Part shown: piece after piece, positions 50,743-59,879 of the stretch
Numbering within the stretch: the first letter of the stretch is position 1
Layout: each line of letters begins with the position of its first letter
From: Terriglobus roseus
GTDB lineage: Bacteria; Acidobacteriota; Terriglobia; Terriglobales; Acidobacteriaceae
DNA length: 64,000 bases
Direction: 5' to 3'
Assembly (NCBI RefSeq): GCF_900105625.1
Contig: NZ_FNSD01000001.1
Coordinates: 1 to 64,000 of the forward strand
Notes under the pieces: generated by a model
The model's database searches: none
What the model saw: the letters and a program-made list of their open reading frames with translations, nothing else
What the model was told of the DNA's origin: nothing
Program-made: the position numbers and the translations under genes

Positions 50743-53615
50743 GCAGACACCTCATCTGCTGACTCGTAACCGATCTTCTCCAATGCATCCGCGCAACGCG
50801 CACACACGGTTGGATAGCGACCCTCAGCCCCGACATCATCCGTATAGCGCCAGCAACGATCGCAACGCGTTCCTTCGGCCTTTGCGAACTCCACCTGGGT
50901 ATCGGCTGAGCCGAATTCCGGATCGAGTGCAGCCAGTTCGACCTGTGACACACCAAAGAGTTCCGGCAACTGGCGCTCGTGCTTCGAGAGTACCGTTGCG
51001 AGTTCACTCTTCGGTGCTGTGACGACGATCCTTGCTTCGAGCGCCTTGCCGATGGTCTTGGCAGCGCGCGCCGCTTCGAGGACCTTCAGGGCGGACTCGC
51101 GGACGGTGCGGATCTGAAGGATGTCAGAGAGCAGTTCCGCCGAGGACGCTGATGTGCCGAAGTCTTCCGCGGAGGGGAAGTGCGCGATGTGGACGCTTGC
51201 TTCACGGCCTTCAACGGGTGGCATGTAGCTCCAGATCTCGTCGGCAGTGAAGGAGAGGATCGGCGCGATGAGACGGACGAGGGCTTCCGTGATCTTCCAC
51301 ACGGCAGTCTGCGCGCTCAGGCGACGCGTGTCCTTGGGCGCCAGTGTGTAGAGGCGGTCCTTGAGTACGTCGAGATAGAAGGCGCTGAGTTCAGAGTTGC
51401 AGAACTCGTTGAGCGCGTGGAAGACACGGTGGAACTCGAAGGCGTCGTAGCTTGCGCGGACCTTGGTGACCAGTTCGGAGGTGCGCGCCAGCATGTACTG
51501 GTCGAGCGCTTCCATCTGGTCCCACGGCTGCTCATCTTCGGCAGGAACGAAGCCGTCGAGGTTTGCGAGCAGGAAGCGGAAGGTGTTGCGCAGCTTGCGG
51601 TAGATCTCTTCGGCGAGGCGCTTCATCAGCGGTACGGAGGCGATGACGTCCTCGCGGAAGTCGACCGATGCGACCCACAGGCGGACGATGTCGCCGCCAA
51701 GTTCGTCCATGACCTTGACGGGATCGACGCCATTGCCCAGCGACTTGGAGAAGGCGCGGCGCTGCTCGTCCAGCGTCCAGCCGGAGGTTGCGACGTACTT
51801 GTACGGCGCCTGGTCGCGGATGCCCACGCTCGACAGCAAGGACGAGTGGAACCAGCCGCGATGCTGATCGCCGCCCTCGGTGTACATGTCGGCAGGGAAC
51901 TGCAGTTCCGGCTCGGCTTCGAGGACTGCATGCCAGCTTGCGCCTGACTCAAACCAGACGTCGAGGATGTCCATCTCCTTGCGGAACTCGGTGCCGCCGC
52001 ACTTGGCGCAGGCGGTGCCTGCGGGCAGCAGGTCTTCTGCGGAATGCCGGTACCAGGCGTCTGCGCTTTCCGATTCGAAGCGCTTTACGACGCTGGCGTT
52101 GATGGCCGGATCGTTCATCGGCTCATGGCACTTCTGGCAGAGGAAGACGGCGATGGGCACGCCCCAGATGCGCTGGCGGCTAATGCACCAGTCAGGCCGT
52201 GTCGCGATCATGTTGCTGATGCGCTCCTGGCCCCACGAGGGATCCCATGTGACCTTGGCGATTTCGGCGAGCGCACGTTCGCGGAAGGTGGTGCCGTCGA
52301 GCGGCGTCTCCATGCCGATGAACCACTGCTCGGTGGCGCGATAGATGACGGGACGATGGCAGCGCCAGCAATGCGGGTAGCTGTGGTGCACATCGCCCTG
52401 CGCCATGAGCGCGCCGCGGGACTTCAGCAGCTCGATGATGGGCGCGTTGGCCTTGTGCACGTTCAGGCTGTCGTACTCGGGCAGGCCGTTGCGCAGGCGG
52501 CCGGCTTCGTCGACGTCGCAGACCTGCGAGAGGGCGTACTTCTTGCCGGTGGCAAAGTCATCCGGGCCGTGTGCGGGTGCGGTGTGGACGCCGCCGGTGC
52601 CTTGCTCAGTGGTGACGTACTCGGCCATGACGCCGAGGATTTCGCGTGGCAGGAAGGGGTGTGCGAAGGTGGTGCGCTCGAGCTTCTCACCGTGGAAGCG
52701 TGCAAGCACTTCAACCGCCGGGAGGTTCGCGGTGGTCTTCAGTGATTCGAGCAGCTCAGACGCGACGAGGTAGACGTTGCCTTTGCCGTAGGTCCCGTTG
52801 TCTTCCGCGATCTGCACGGCCACGTACTCGAATTCCGGATGGAAGGCGATGGCGAGCGATGCCGGCAGGGTCCACGGCGTCGTCGTCCAGATAAGGCCAA
52901 AGACGGGCAGGCCGGCAAGCGACGGATCAATGTGCGCAGCGTCGCTGGTGAGGGCATAGCGCACGTAGACCGAGGGCGAGGTGTGCATCTCGTACTCGAC
53001 TTCCGCCTCGGCGAGCGCTGTCTTGTCGTGCATGCACCAGTAGACCGGCCGCAGGCCCTTGTAGACGAAACCCTTTTCGAAGAATGCGTAGAACGTCTCG
53101 AGGATGCGGGCTTCGTAGCCGAAGCTCATGGTGAGATACGGATTGTCCCAGCGGCCCAGTACGCCCATGCGAACGAACTGCGAGCGCTGCAAATCGACGT
53201 ACTTCTGCGCGTAGTCGCGGCACTGCTGGCGGACAGTAAGGGCGTCCATCTCAAGCTTTTTACGGCCGAGCTGCTCGTCGACCTTGATCTCGATCGGCAG
53301 ACCATGGCAGTCCCAGCCCGGAACGTACGGCGCGTCGAACCCGGCCATCGTCTTCGACTTTACGACGAAGTCCTTGATGCACTTGTTCAGCGCATGGCCA
53401 AGGTGGATAGCTCCGTTGGCATACGGCGGGCCGTCATGAAGAATGAACTTCTCTTTACCCGCGCGTGACGCGCGAATCTGTCCGTACAGATCGGCTTCCG
53501 TCCATGCCTGCAGGCGTGCCGGTTCGTTGCCGGGCAGGTTTGCCTTCATGGGAAACGCCGTCTTTGGCAGATTCAGCGTGTCCTTCAACTGCTTCGGCTT
53601 GTTCGCCTCGTCCAT
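50739..53615 (-). CDS. ileS: Isoleucyl-tRNA synthetase
   Basis: Class I aminoacyl-tRNA synthetase of about 958 residues. HIGH-type motif PPYANGAIHLGHALNK, editing (CP1) domain (TTPWTLPASLAIAFHPEFE), and the second active-site loop, which reads RRAFSKSLGNGVDP instead of the usual KMSKS. The C-terminal zinc-binding Cys pairs (CDRCWRY, VCARCADAL) are intact. ATG 53615 (AGGGA 4 nt upstream) is preferred; ATG 53627 adds four residues. A TACAAT box lies at 53686-53681. Confidence 0.95.
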   Translation of the reverse strand: MDEANKPKQLKDTLNLPKTAFPMKANLPGNEPARLQAWTEADLYGQIRASRAGKEKFILHDGPPYANGAIHLGHALNKCIKDFVVKSKTMAGFDAPYVPGWDCHGLPIEIKVDEQLGRKKLEMDALTVRQQCRDYAQKYVDLQRSQFVRMGVLGRWDNPYLTMSFGYEARILETFYAFFEKGFVYKGLRPVYWCMHDKTALAEAEVEYEMHTSPSVYVRYALTSDAAHIDPSLAGLPVFGLIWTTTPWTLPASLAIAFHPEFEYVAVQIAEDNGTYGKGNVYLVASELLESLKTTANLPAVEVLARFHGEKLERTTFAHPFLPREILGVMAEYVTTEQGTGGVHTAPAHGPDDFATGKKYALSQVCDVDEAGRLRNGLPEYDSLNVHKANAPIIELLKSRGALMAQGDVHHSYPHCWRCHRPVIYRATEQWFIGMETPLDGTTFRERALAEIAKVTWDPSWGQERISNMIATRPDWCISRQRIWGVPIAVFLCQKCHEPMNDPAINASVVKRFESESADAWYRHSAEDLLPAGTACAKCGGTEFRKEMDILDVWFESGASWHAVLEAEPELQFPADMYTEGGDQHRGWFHSSLLSSVGIRDQAPYKYVATSGWTLDEQRRAFSKSLGNGVDPVKVMDELGGDIVRLWVASVDFREDVIASVPLMKRLAEEIYRKLRNTFRFLLANLDGFVPAEDEQPWDQMEALDQYMLARTSELVTKVRASYDAFEFHRVFHALNEFCNSELSAFYLDVLKDRLYTLAPKDTRRLSAQTAVWKITEALVRLIAPILSFTADEIWSYMPPVEGREASVHIAHFPSAEDFGTSASSAELLSDILQIRTVRESALKVLEAARAAKTIGKALEARIVVTAPKSELATVLSKHERQLPELFGVSQVELAALDPEFGSADTQVEFAKAEGTRCDRCWRYTDDVGAEGRYPTVCARCADALEKIGYESADEVSA

Positions 53616-53680
53616 CCAGTCCCTCATGCTTCGTGGCAGCTATGTGCTGCGAAGTCCTCGCAGCCAGCGCCCAAACCCTT

Positions 53681-53686
53681 ATTGTA
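53681..53686 (-). promoter_or_regulatory. -10 box of the ileS operon
   Basis: TACAAT on the minus strand, 65 nt before the ATG at 53615. No clear -35. Confidence 0.45.
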
Positions 53687-53833
53687 GCGGCGCGCGGTGA
53701 CTACGGAACCATTGCTTGTACCTGCGCGGTGGCTCCCTTTAAGATTGCCCGTTACTTCCAGCCGGGTTCATGCGTCAAACGACAAAGGTGGGCGGACCAG
53801 TTCAAAGGGCAAAACGTCTCACCGGTTGTTTTG

Positions 53834-53839
53834 TACAAT
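53834..53839 (+). promoter_or_regulatory. Candidate -10 box for tonB
   Basis: TACAAT with a leader of about 135 nt to the ATG at 53980. The 364-nt gap 53616-53979 contains no gene I can support. Confidence 0.35.
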
Positions 53840-53979
53840 GTTGACGGACGCCAGAACGCCGTACAGCAGCTTGTGTACTTAGACCCGTTTCACCGGGCGG
53901 ATCATGAAATCCGGAGACACGGCGACAAAGATTGTTCCCGCGCGACACAACGCACGTGAGAACCAACGAGATTGAGGCG

Positions 53980-54948
53980 ATGGCGACAATCACTGAAGAA
54001 CCATCCACGAAATCAAGGACTGCGGACGGTCCGCACCTGGGGCAGCCCGAAGAACTGCAGTCCAACGGACCCTTTGCGTCCCTGGTGCAGAACTTCCGCG
54101 ACGCCTTCTTTCCAGAGAAGCTGCCGCCGCTGGTGCTCGAATCCAAGCCCATCGCGGTTGTCAATCCGATGGACGTCAAGCGTGACCCCAAGTCGACGGC
54201 GGTTGCGATCGGCGTGCATGCGCTGATCTTCCTGCTGATCTTCTGGATTAGCACACGCGTCATCAAGGTCGTCACGGCCTCCAAGCCAGTTATCAAGGAA
54301 ATTACCTTCGACACGCCGGCACCTCAGCCGCCCGTCAAAGTGCCTGCTCTGAAGGCTATGGGCGGTGGCGGCGGTGCGCATGATATTGCTCCCGTAACGC
54401 AGGGACGCTTGCCGAAGATCTCACCGACGCCAATCGTTCCACCTTCGAATCCTCCGAAGATTGAACCGAAGCTGACAGTTGATCCTGCGATCAACATCCA
54501 GACCAACATCAAGATGACGAACAACAACATGCCGAATCTGGGCATGCCAAACGCGCCAAACGTCGGGATGAACTCGCTCGGCAACGGCAGCGGCGGCGGC
54601 CTGGGCAGCGGTCGAGGCAACGGCCTTGGTCCGGGCAGCGGTGGTGGAACCGGCGGGGGGACTTATCAGGTTGGCGGCGATGTCTCGGCACCGCGACTGA
54701 TCTACTCCACGGATCCGGAGTTCAGCGAAGAGGCTCGCAAGGCCAAGTTCCAGGGTGAAGTGCTGGTACACCTTGTCGTCGATGCGACCGGTCGACCGAC
54801 CCAGATCCGCGTGGTTCGGCCCGTCGGCATGGGGCTGGACGAAAAGGCTCGGGAGGCGGTTGCACAGTGGAAGTTTGCTCCGGCCAAAAAAGGCGGCGTA
54901 AGCGTTCCAGTGGAGTTGAACGTCGCCGTGAACTTCCAGATTTTCTAG
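53980..54948 (+). CDS. tonB: Energy transducer TonB
   Basis: Transmits proton-motive force to outer-membrane receptors; 322 residues. One transmembrane helix (about residues 82-104, IGVHALIFLLIFWIS), a Pro-rich periplasmic spacer, a long Gly/Asn-rich linker (about 180-240, GNGSGGGLGSGRGNGLGPG) and the C-terminal TonB domain (about 245-322; AKFQGEVLVHLVVDATGRP, QWKFAPAKKGG). Unusually, the spacer is Gly/Asn-rich rather than only Pro-rich, and 80 cytoplasmic residues precede the helix. ATG 53980 has TTGAGG upstream. ExbB/D are not adjacent. Confidence 0.92.
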   Translation: MATITEEPSTKSRTADGPHLGQPEELQSNGPFASLVQNFRDAFFPEKLPPLVLESKPIAVVNPMDVKRDPKSTAVAIGVHALIFLLIFWISTRVIKVVTASKPVIKEITFDTPAPQPPVKVPALKAMGGGGGAHDIAPVTQGRLPKISPTPIVPPSNPPKIEPKLTVDPAINIQTNIKMTNNNMPNLGMPNAPNVGMNSLGNGSGGGLGSGRGNGLGPGSGGGTGGGTYQVGGDVSAPRLIYSTDPEFSEEARKAKFQGEVLVHLVVDATGRPTQIRVVRPVGMGLDEKAREAVAQWKFAPAKKGGVSVPVELNVAVNFQIF

Positions 54949-54968
54949 CTGGTCCCGTAGTGCAGACA

Positions 54969-55004
54969 GGAAAGCCCGGCGTGCAGCCGGGCTTTCCTGT
55001 GTTT
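54969..55004. terminator. Bidirectional terminator of tonB and the gene at 55014
   Basis: Perfect 12- to 13-pair stem AGGAAAGCCCGGC/GCCGGGCTTTCCT with loop GTGCA, then GTGTTT. It sits between convergent genes. Confidence 0.85.
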
Positions 55005-55013
55005 GCTGTGGAA

Positions 55014-55415
55014 CTACAGCGTCGAGATGCTGTGCCGCTTGAGTCCTGCGTGCAGCAACTGCTCTGCAGTGATGCCCTTGATGTGAATGCCGGTGCCAGC
55101 AGGTTGCGTGACGTCGGGAACCTGCTTCTGCGTCAGGACACCTGCTTCGAGCAGCGCGGTGTTCGCTTCGTCTGCAGACTCGTAGGCGAATTCGTAGAAC
55201 TCTGCCGCAGACGTCGCGCTGCCGACCCGCACGCGAACCGTCTGGCCCTGCTGGAACATGCTCAGGGTCAGATCACCCAGCATAGTCTGCGCCGGTGCGT
55301 TGAGTTCGTTGACGTCCGCAATGCTGATGTCGCTGGGTTGCGTCAGGCCAGATCGCGAATGCTCTGCCGCTTCCACCCGCCGTGCGCCTGATTGAATGTC
55401 CTGATCGTTTGTCAT
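55014..55415 (-). CDS. Hypothetical protein, 133 residues
   Basis: No known family recognised. A soluble acidic protein (MTNDQDIQSGARRVEAAEH) with a beta-rich middle (QGQTVRVRVGSATSAAEFYEFAYESADEA) and a C-terminal GIHIKGITAEQLLHAGL. No signal peptide or membrane segment. It stands alone between the tonB terminator and the CYTH gene, 51 nt after the latter on the same strand. Confidence 0.7.
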   Translation of the reverse strand: MTNDQDIQSGARRVEAAEHSRSGLTQPSDISIADVNELNAPAQTMLGDLTLSMFQQGQTVRVRVGSATSAAEFYEFAYESADEANTALLEAGVLTQKQVPDVTQPAGTGIHIKGITAEQLLHAGLKRHSISTL

Positions 55416-55466
55416 ACGGTCTCTGATGGCCTCGTCGAGCGGCGAGTTGTGGTGCCGTCCAAAGTG

Positions 55467-56051
55467 CTACCGCAGACTCGGGACAGATATCTCATCGAAA
55501 GTCATATTCTCCGCGGTCGATCCGCTGCGTTCCTTCCAATCCAGGAACATGCGACCGTAGCTGTCGGTGAAACACCACTCGCGGGGAATATTCAGGCGCT
55601 CCAGGGCCCGATCGATCCACTCCGGCTGGCCCTCCAGCTCTGCAAAGTCGCCAATGGGCGTCTCGTCCAGCACCAGAGCGCCTTCGCCGTCATGGAATTC
55701 TGTCCGGAACTTTTCGTAGCGGAAGACCGGTGTGTAGCCAAGCTCTACAAACACGGCTCCCATCGCGGCGCCGTCGCCGACGACCGTCTCCGTTTCGAGG
55801 CGTTCCTTGTAGAACGAACTGTCGTCGTTATGGGCTGGCGGGCGTTTGTGGGTCAACACCCACTGTCCACCGTATTCGCGCAGGCGCAGCACCTGACGTT
55901 CGCTCAGAAGGCGACGCTCCGGTGTGTCGAACAGCGCGTTGCGCTCCATGGTGCGCGGCGTTTGCAGAGCAAAGCCGGCGGCAAGCGCCCGTGCGCGGAA
56001 TTCGCGCGGATCAGGTACGCAGAACTTAAGCTCAATCTCCGCGTGCGACAT
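55467..56051 (-). CDS. CYTH-domain protein (CyaB/thiamine-triphosphatase-like)
   Basis: A 194-residue triphosphate-tunnel protein. The N-terminal signature HAEIELKF (ExExK), then LRLREYGGQWVLTHKRP, YEKFRTEF and ETPIGDFAELEG are typical of class IV adenylate-cyclase/CyaB-like proteins, which act on nucleotide or organic triphosphates. The exact substrate is unknown. ATG 56051 lies 6 nt after a TATACT box. Divergent from tsaC. Confidence 0.9.
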   Translation of the reverse strand: MSHAEIELKFCVPDPREFRARALAAGFALQTPRTMERNALFDTPERRLLSERQVLRLREYGGQWVLTHKRPPAHNDDSSFYKERLETETVVGDGAAMGAVFVELGYTPVFRYEKFRTEFHDGEGALVLDETPIGDFAELEGQPEWIDRALERLNIPREWCFTDSYGRMFLDWKERSGSTAENMTFDEISVPSLR

Positions 56052-56057
56052 GTGCCG

Positions 56058-56063
56058 AGTATA
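56058..56063 (-). promoter_or_regulatory. -10 box, predicted leaderless start for the CYTH gene
   Basis: TATACT on the minus strand, 6 nt before the ATG at 56051. Confidence 0.5.
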
Positions 56064-56097
56064 GGCGCATGCACCCGCACCGCATGAGGGAAAGAAG

Positions 56098-56103
56098 TAC
56101 TAT
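56098..56103 (+). promoter_or_regulatory. -10 box of tsaC
   Basis: TACTAT is 6 nt before a GTG at 56110; TATAGT (56101-56106) overlaps it and would suit the ATG at 56122. Confidence 0.4.
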
Positions 56104-56109
56104 AGTGCG

Positions 56110-57165
56110 GTGAATTCTGCCATGACACAACGTGCTGCACAGGGGACGGTTCATCTCTCCGCGGACAGGCCTGCGGATGTGAAAGAAGCCGCAGTCACGC
56201 TGTCGAAGGGCGGCCTTGTCGCCATGCCCACGGAGACGGTCTACGGCCTGGCGGCAAACGCACTGGATGCCGCGGCGGTCGAGAGCATCTTTATCGCCAA
56301 GCAGCGGCCGCATTGGGATCCGCTGATTGTTCATGTGAGTGACGTGACGATGCTGGAACGTGTCGTGCGCCAGGTGCCTGAGGCTGCACTTCCGCTCATC
56401 AATGCGTTCTGGCCCGGCCCTCTAACGCTGCTGCTGCCTCGACACCTTGACCTGCCAGAGGCCGTGACCGCCGGCCGCGACCTAGTCGGGGTTCGCATGC
56501 CGTCTCATCCAGTCGCGCTCTCCCTGATCCGCGAGGCGAACCTTCCGCTAGCGGCGCCGAGCGCCAATCTTTTCGGGCATATCAGCCCGACGACCGTGGC
56601 GCATGTCCTTGCAGATCTGAATGGCCGCATCGATGCTGTGCTGGATGCGGGCCCTTGCCATATCGGTCTTGAATCCACCGTGCTGGATCCCACCGCATCG
56701 CCCATGGTGCTCTACCGTCAGGGTGGTGTCAGCCCCGCGCAGATTGAAGCCGTGGTCAAGCGGAAGATTACTGTGTACCGGCGCACGGAAGACGTGACAA
56801 AGGCTGCTGCCCGGCCTGAGAGCCTGCCTTCACCTGGGGTTGGCATTCGCCACTATGCCCCGCGCGCGCGGCTGATGCTGGTGCACACACAGGGTGACCT
56901 TGACGACCTGCTGCACCATGTCACACCGGAGCGGACAGGCGTCCTGCTGCCGCTCGGCTGGACCGCGCCCGGATGGACGGGCAAGGAGTTTCAGTGGGAG
57001 TGCTGGAATGATCCTGCAGCCCTTGCGCGCACGCTCTACACCGGCCTGCGAGCACTGGATGCCATGCGCGTTAACACTATTGTCTGCCCGTTGCCGCCCG
57101 CCAGTGACGAACCGCTGGTGGAAGCTATCCGTGACCGCCTTCTGAAAGCGGCTAGAGAGACTTAG
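56110..57165 (+). CDS. tsaC: L-threonylcarbamoyladenylate synthase (Sua5/TsaC)
   Basis: Makes threonylcarbamoyl-AMP for t6A37 modification of tRNA. YrdC-like domain (about 1-215) with AMPTETVYGLAANALD, IFIAKQRPHWDPLIVHV and the LPLAAPSANLFGHISPTT motif; C-terminal Sua5 domain (about 245-345), so this is the long form. GTG 56110 (351 residues) fits a leaderless start; ATG 56122 gives 347. Codons are typical of the genome. It converges with holB. Confidence 0.92.
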   Translation: MNSAMTQRAAQGTVHLSADRPADVKEAAVTLSKGGLVAMPTETVYGLAANALDAAAVESIFIAKQRPHWDPLIVHVSDVTMLERVVRQVPEAALPLINAFWPGPLTLLLPRHLDLPEAVTAGRDLVGVRMPSHPVALSLIREANLPLAAPSANLFGHISPTTVAHVLADLNGRIDAVLDAGPCHIGLESTVLDPTASPMVLYRQGGVSPAQIEAVVKRKITVYRRTEDVTKAAARPESLPSPGVGIRHYAPRARLMLVHTQGDLDDLLHHVTPERTGVLLPLGWTAPGWTGKEFQWECWNDPAALARTLYTGLRALDAMRVNTIVCPLPPASDEPLVEAIRDRLLKAARET

Positions 57166-57202
57166 GAATCCACATCGTGGGACCTGCACGCGGGATCGCG
57201 CC

Positions 57203-58312
57203 TTACCTGCGCCCGTCTGCCATACTCTCGGCAAAGGCATCCAGCGAGATAGACCGCAACAGGTTCCGCCGCATGCCGCTGATGACGTTGTCCAGACCGC
57301 GGACTGCATTTTCCAGCCACGCGAAGGTGACGGAGTCGGCCAGGGTCTCAAGCTCTCGCCCGAGGTCGATATTTCGCAGGCGGTCAGGAACGCCTGAGCG
57401 GAGCAACAGCAGATCTTCAAGCAGGCCGGCCAGCGCGGACAGCATGGCCTGCGTCTTCTGCTGGCCCTCGGCTCCGGCACGGTAGGTCTCCGTGGTCTTG
57501 AACAAGTCAGTGTGTTCACTGTCCAGCGTGGCCGACCGCAACACGACCATGGCATCCGTACGTGCCTTCAGATAGCCCTCCAGGTCATAGCCCAGCGCTT
57601 TGCCGGCGGCGCCCTGAGCCAGTCTCGCTACCAGCGCACGCTGCTGCGGCTTCACCTCGGGCTTTCGTTCGGACAGCAACATCTCGATCTCTGCGGAAGA
57701 GAGCGCCCCCAGGCGAACGGGTGCGCAGCGGCTGCGGATAGTTGGCAGCAGCTCGCCGGGATGCTCCGCCATCAGAATGATGTGCGCATACGACGGCGGC
57801 TCTTCGAGCACCTTCAGAAGGCTGTTTGCAGCCTCCTTCATGAAGGCCGCGGAAGGGAAGAGATAAACGCGGCGCTTGCTGTCGCCGGGAAGCGAGTAGA
57901 TGCTGTGGATCAGCGATCGCACCTGGCCGAGCTTCACCAGCAACTGCGGTGGATCAGGCGGCAGTACCAATACGTCCGGATGTGTCTGGATCAGGACGCG
58001 TGTGTCCTTCTTGTCGGTCTCACGCATCTGCTCACGCGCGCTGACCGCGGCTTCCACCAGCGCTGGCAGGTCGAACGATTCTGCGATACGTGTGCAGTGC
58101 CGGCACTCACCGCAGAAGTCGGCGAGGTCGCCGTCCCGTGGCTGCCGCTCGCACAGCAACGCCATCGTGATCATCAGTGACAGCGTGTACTTACCTGACC
58201 CCGCAGGTCCGCTCAGCAGAATGGAGTGGGGAAGACGTCCGGATGCAACCGCACGCCGCAGATGCGTCACGGTCGATTCGTTACCGACAAAGTCCTGAAA
58301 GCGAAAGGGCAC
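57203..58312 (-). CDS. holB: DNA polymerase III subunit delta-prime
   Basis: Clamp-loader subunit of 369 residues. AAA+ fold with LLSGPAGSGKYTLSL (Tyr in place of the usual Thr/Ser after the Walker Lys), zinc-binding CGECRHC, KVLEEPPSYAHIIL and SRCAPVRLGALS. Such a P-loop change is compatible with a structural, non-hydrolysing role. GTG 58312 lies 6 nt after a TATCCT box. In many bacteria holB follows tmk; here tmk is about 3 kb away. Confidence 0.93.
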   Translation of the reverse strand: MPFRFQDFVGNESTVTHLRRAVASGRLPHSILLSGPAGSGKYTLSLMITMALLCERQPRDGDLADFCGECRHCTRIAESFDLPALVEAAVSAREQMRETDKKDTRVLIQTHPDVLVLPPDPPQLLVKLGQVRSLIHSIYSLPGDSKRRVYLFPSAAFMKEAANSLLKVLEEPPSYAHIILMAEHPGELLPTIRSRCAPVRLGALSSAEIEMLLSERKPEVKPQQRALVARLAQGAAGKALGYDLEGYLKARTDAMVVLRSATLDSEHTDLFKTTETYRAGAEGQQKTQAMLSALAGLLEDLLLLRSGVPDRLRNIDLGRELETLADSVTFAWLENAVRGLDNVISGMRRNLLRSISLDAFAESMADGRR

Positions 58313-58318
58313 AGCTCA

Positions 58319-58324
58319 AGGATA
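58319..58324 (-). promoter_or_regulatory. -10 box, predicted leaderless start for holB
   Basis: TATCCT on the minus strand, 6 nt before the GTG at 58312. Confidence 0.5.
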
Positions 58325-58475
58325 ATTTGCTCGCGCCGAATGTGCGTGGCCCATCCACACAACCCTCCCGCGACCGACAGAGCTCCTCGGACACACCTTT
58401 TCGAAGCTGTTTGCACAAGAAGAGCTTGAAAGGCCAGCGGCCACACGCACATTCGCGTATGGTTGCGACACAACA

Positions 58476-59870
58476 ATGTTAAAACGGTCCCCCCTCCATG
58501 CCTTCGCACCCACCGACCCGGATCGCCTCGAGGGACTGGCACCGATTCAGCGCGTTTGCCTCGCGCTTGTATTTGCCCTGGCTGCAGTCATCCTGTGTGG
58601 TTGGCTCATTCCATCCGTAGGTCGGCACCTGCCAACGGGCTGGTCGCTGATGAAAGCAAATACGGCTGTGCTGGCCCTGCTGAGCGCCGGCAGCCTGGGC
58701 GGCACGCTGCCAGGCCGCTCCGACCGCACCGTCACCTTGAGTCGCTGGCTCGGGCTGGCCGTCTCGGCAGTTGCTTTGTCCGTTCTCGTCGAGTACGTCT
58801 TCGGCGTCTCCCTTGGCCTGGACACGCTCCTGGCAGCGGACGCTTTGGCAGCCCAACCTGGCCGCATGGCACCGCAGACCGCCACGATCTTCTGCCTGCT
58901 GGGGTTGCTGATGGCGACGATCCGCGCGCGCAAACGGCTACTGAGCCTGGTCGCCGACGTGATCCTCTTCGCGCTCTGCCTGATGGTTCTGTCCGTGGCT
59001 TCCGGCTATATCTTCGGCGCACTGCGGCTGTTCGGTACCTCCCTGGCCAATCGCACGTCACCGCAGACGCTGGCCGTTCTGGTCCTGTTGTGCTTCGTTG
59101 CGTTTCTCGGACGAGCGGGGTTCGGATCCTTCGGCATCCTGCTTGGGGTTGGTACGGGCGGCAGAATCGCGAGGATCGCGTCGCCCATCGCGCTGACTCT
59201 GCCCTTCGTTCTGGGTGCCACCATGATCCTGATGATCCGCACGGGTCAGATCGATCTTCGGTATGCGACGGCGATCATCGCCTCCATCGCGTCCATGCTC
59301 GCATTCGGCACTGTCGTTGTGCTGGCACGGCTGATCGAAACACAGGAAGCTAAAATCCGCGATCTCTCACTGCGCGACGGATTGACGGAGCTTTATAACC
59401 GGCGCGGTTTTTACATTCATGCGGAACAGGCACTCCGCCTGGCGCAGCGCTCCCGTGAGCCTTTTTCCGTGCTCTTCATCGATCTCGACAATCTGAAGGC
59501 TGTCAACGATTCGCTCGGCCATGAGGCAGGTTCCGTCTTCCTGCGTGAAGTCTCCGATCTGCTGCGTGCGACCTTCCGGAGCACCGAGATCATGGGACGC
59601 ATCGGCGGCGACGAGTTCGCCGTCGCCATCGGCTGCGGAAAGCGGAACCTGGAGACCGTGGCATTGCGGCTGAAGCTTGCCGCCTCGAAGCAGAATTCCT
59701 TGCCGAGCCGCCTCTATCCCTTCAGCTTCAGCTTGGGTAGCGGCACCGTGGATCCCGACGAATTGCAGTCTCTCGATGACCTGCTGGCGTCCGCAGACAG
59801 GGCCATGTACAGCGAGAAACTGCGCAACAAGGTGGAGACGCTGTTTAGCGGTGCCCGACTGCAAGCCTGA
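58476..59870 (+). CDS. Membrane-bound GGDEF diguanylate cyclase
   Basis: A 464-residue protein with about eight N-terminal transmembrane helices (about 25-290) and a C-terminal GGDEF domain (about 300-455). The active-site motif GRIGGDEFAVA is intact, as is DGLTELYNRRGF and FIDLDNLKAVNDSLGHEAG. The RxxD inhibitory site is absent (RSTE at that place), so product inhibition may be weak. Cyclic di-GMP could affect motility, but no direct link is visible. Confidence 0.92.
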   Translation: MLKRSPLHAFAPTDPDRLEGLAPIQRVCLALVFALAAVILCGWLIPSVGRHLPTGWSLMKANTAVLALLSAGSLGGTLPGRSDRTVTLSRWLGLAVSAVALSVLVEYVFGVSLGLDTLLAADALAAQPGRMAPQTATIFCLLGLLMATIRARKRLLSLVADVILFALCLMVLSVASGYIFGALRLFGTSLANRTSPQTLAVLVLLCFVAFLGRAGFGSFGILLGVGTGGRIARIASPIALTLPFVLGATMILMIRTGQIDLRYATAIIASIASMLAFGTVVVLARLIETQEAKIRDLSLRDGLTELYNRRGFYIHAEQALRLAQRSREPFSVLFIDLDNLKAVNDSLGHEAGSVFLREVSDLLRATFRSTEIMGRIGGDEFAVAIGCGKRNLETVALRLKLAASKQNSLPSRLYPFSFSLGSGTVDPDELQSLDDLLASADRAMYSEKLRNKVETLFSGARLQA

Positions 59871-59879
59871 CTCGAAACT

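Noticed and set aside
53465-53959. Plus-strand frame between ileS and tonB
   Set aside because: Begins inside ileS on the opposite strand and lacks conserved-looking sequence or a ribosome site.
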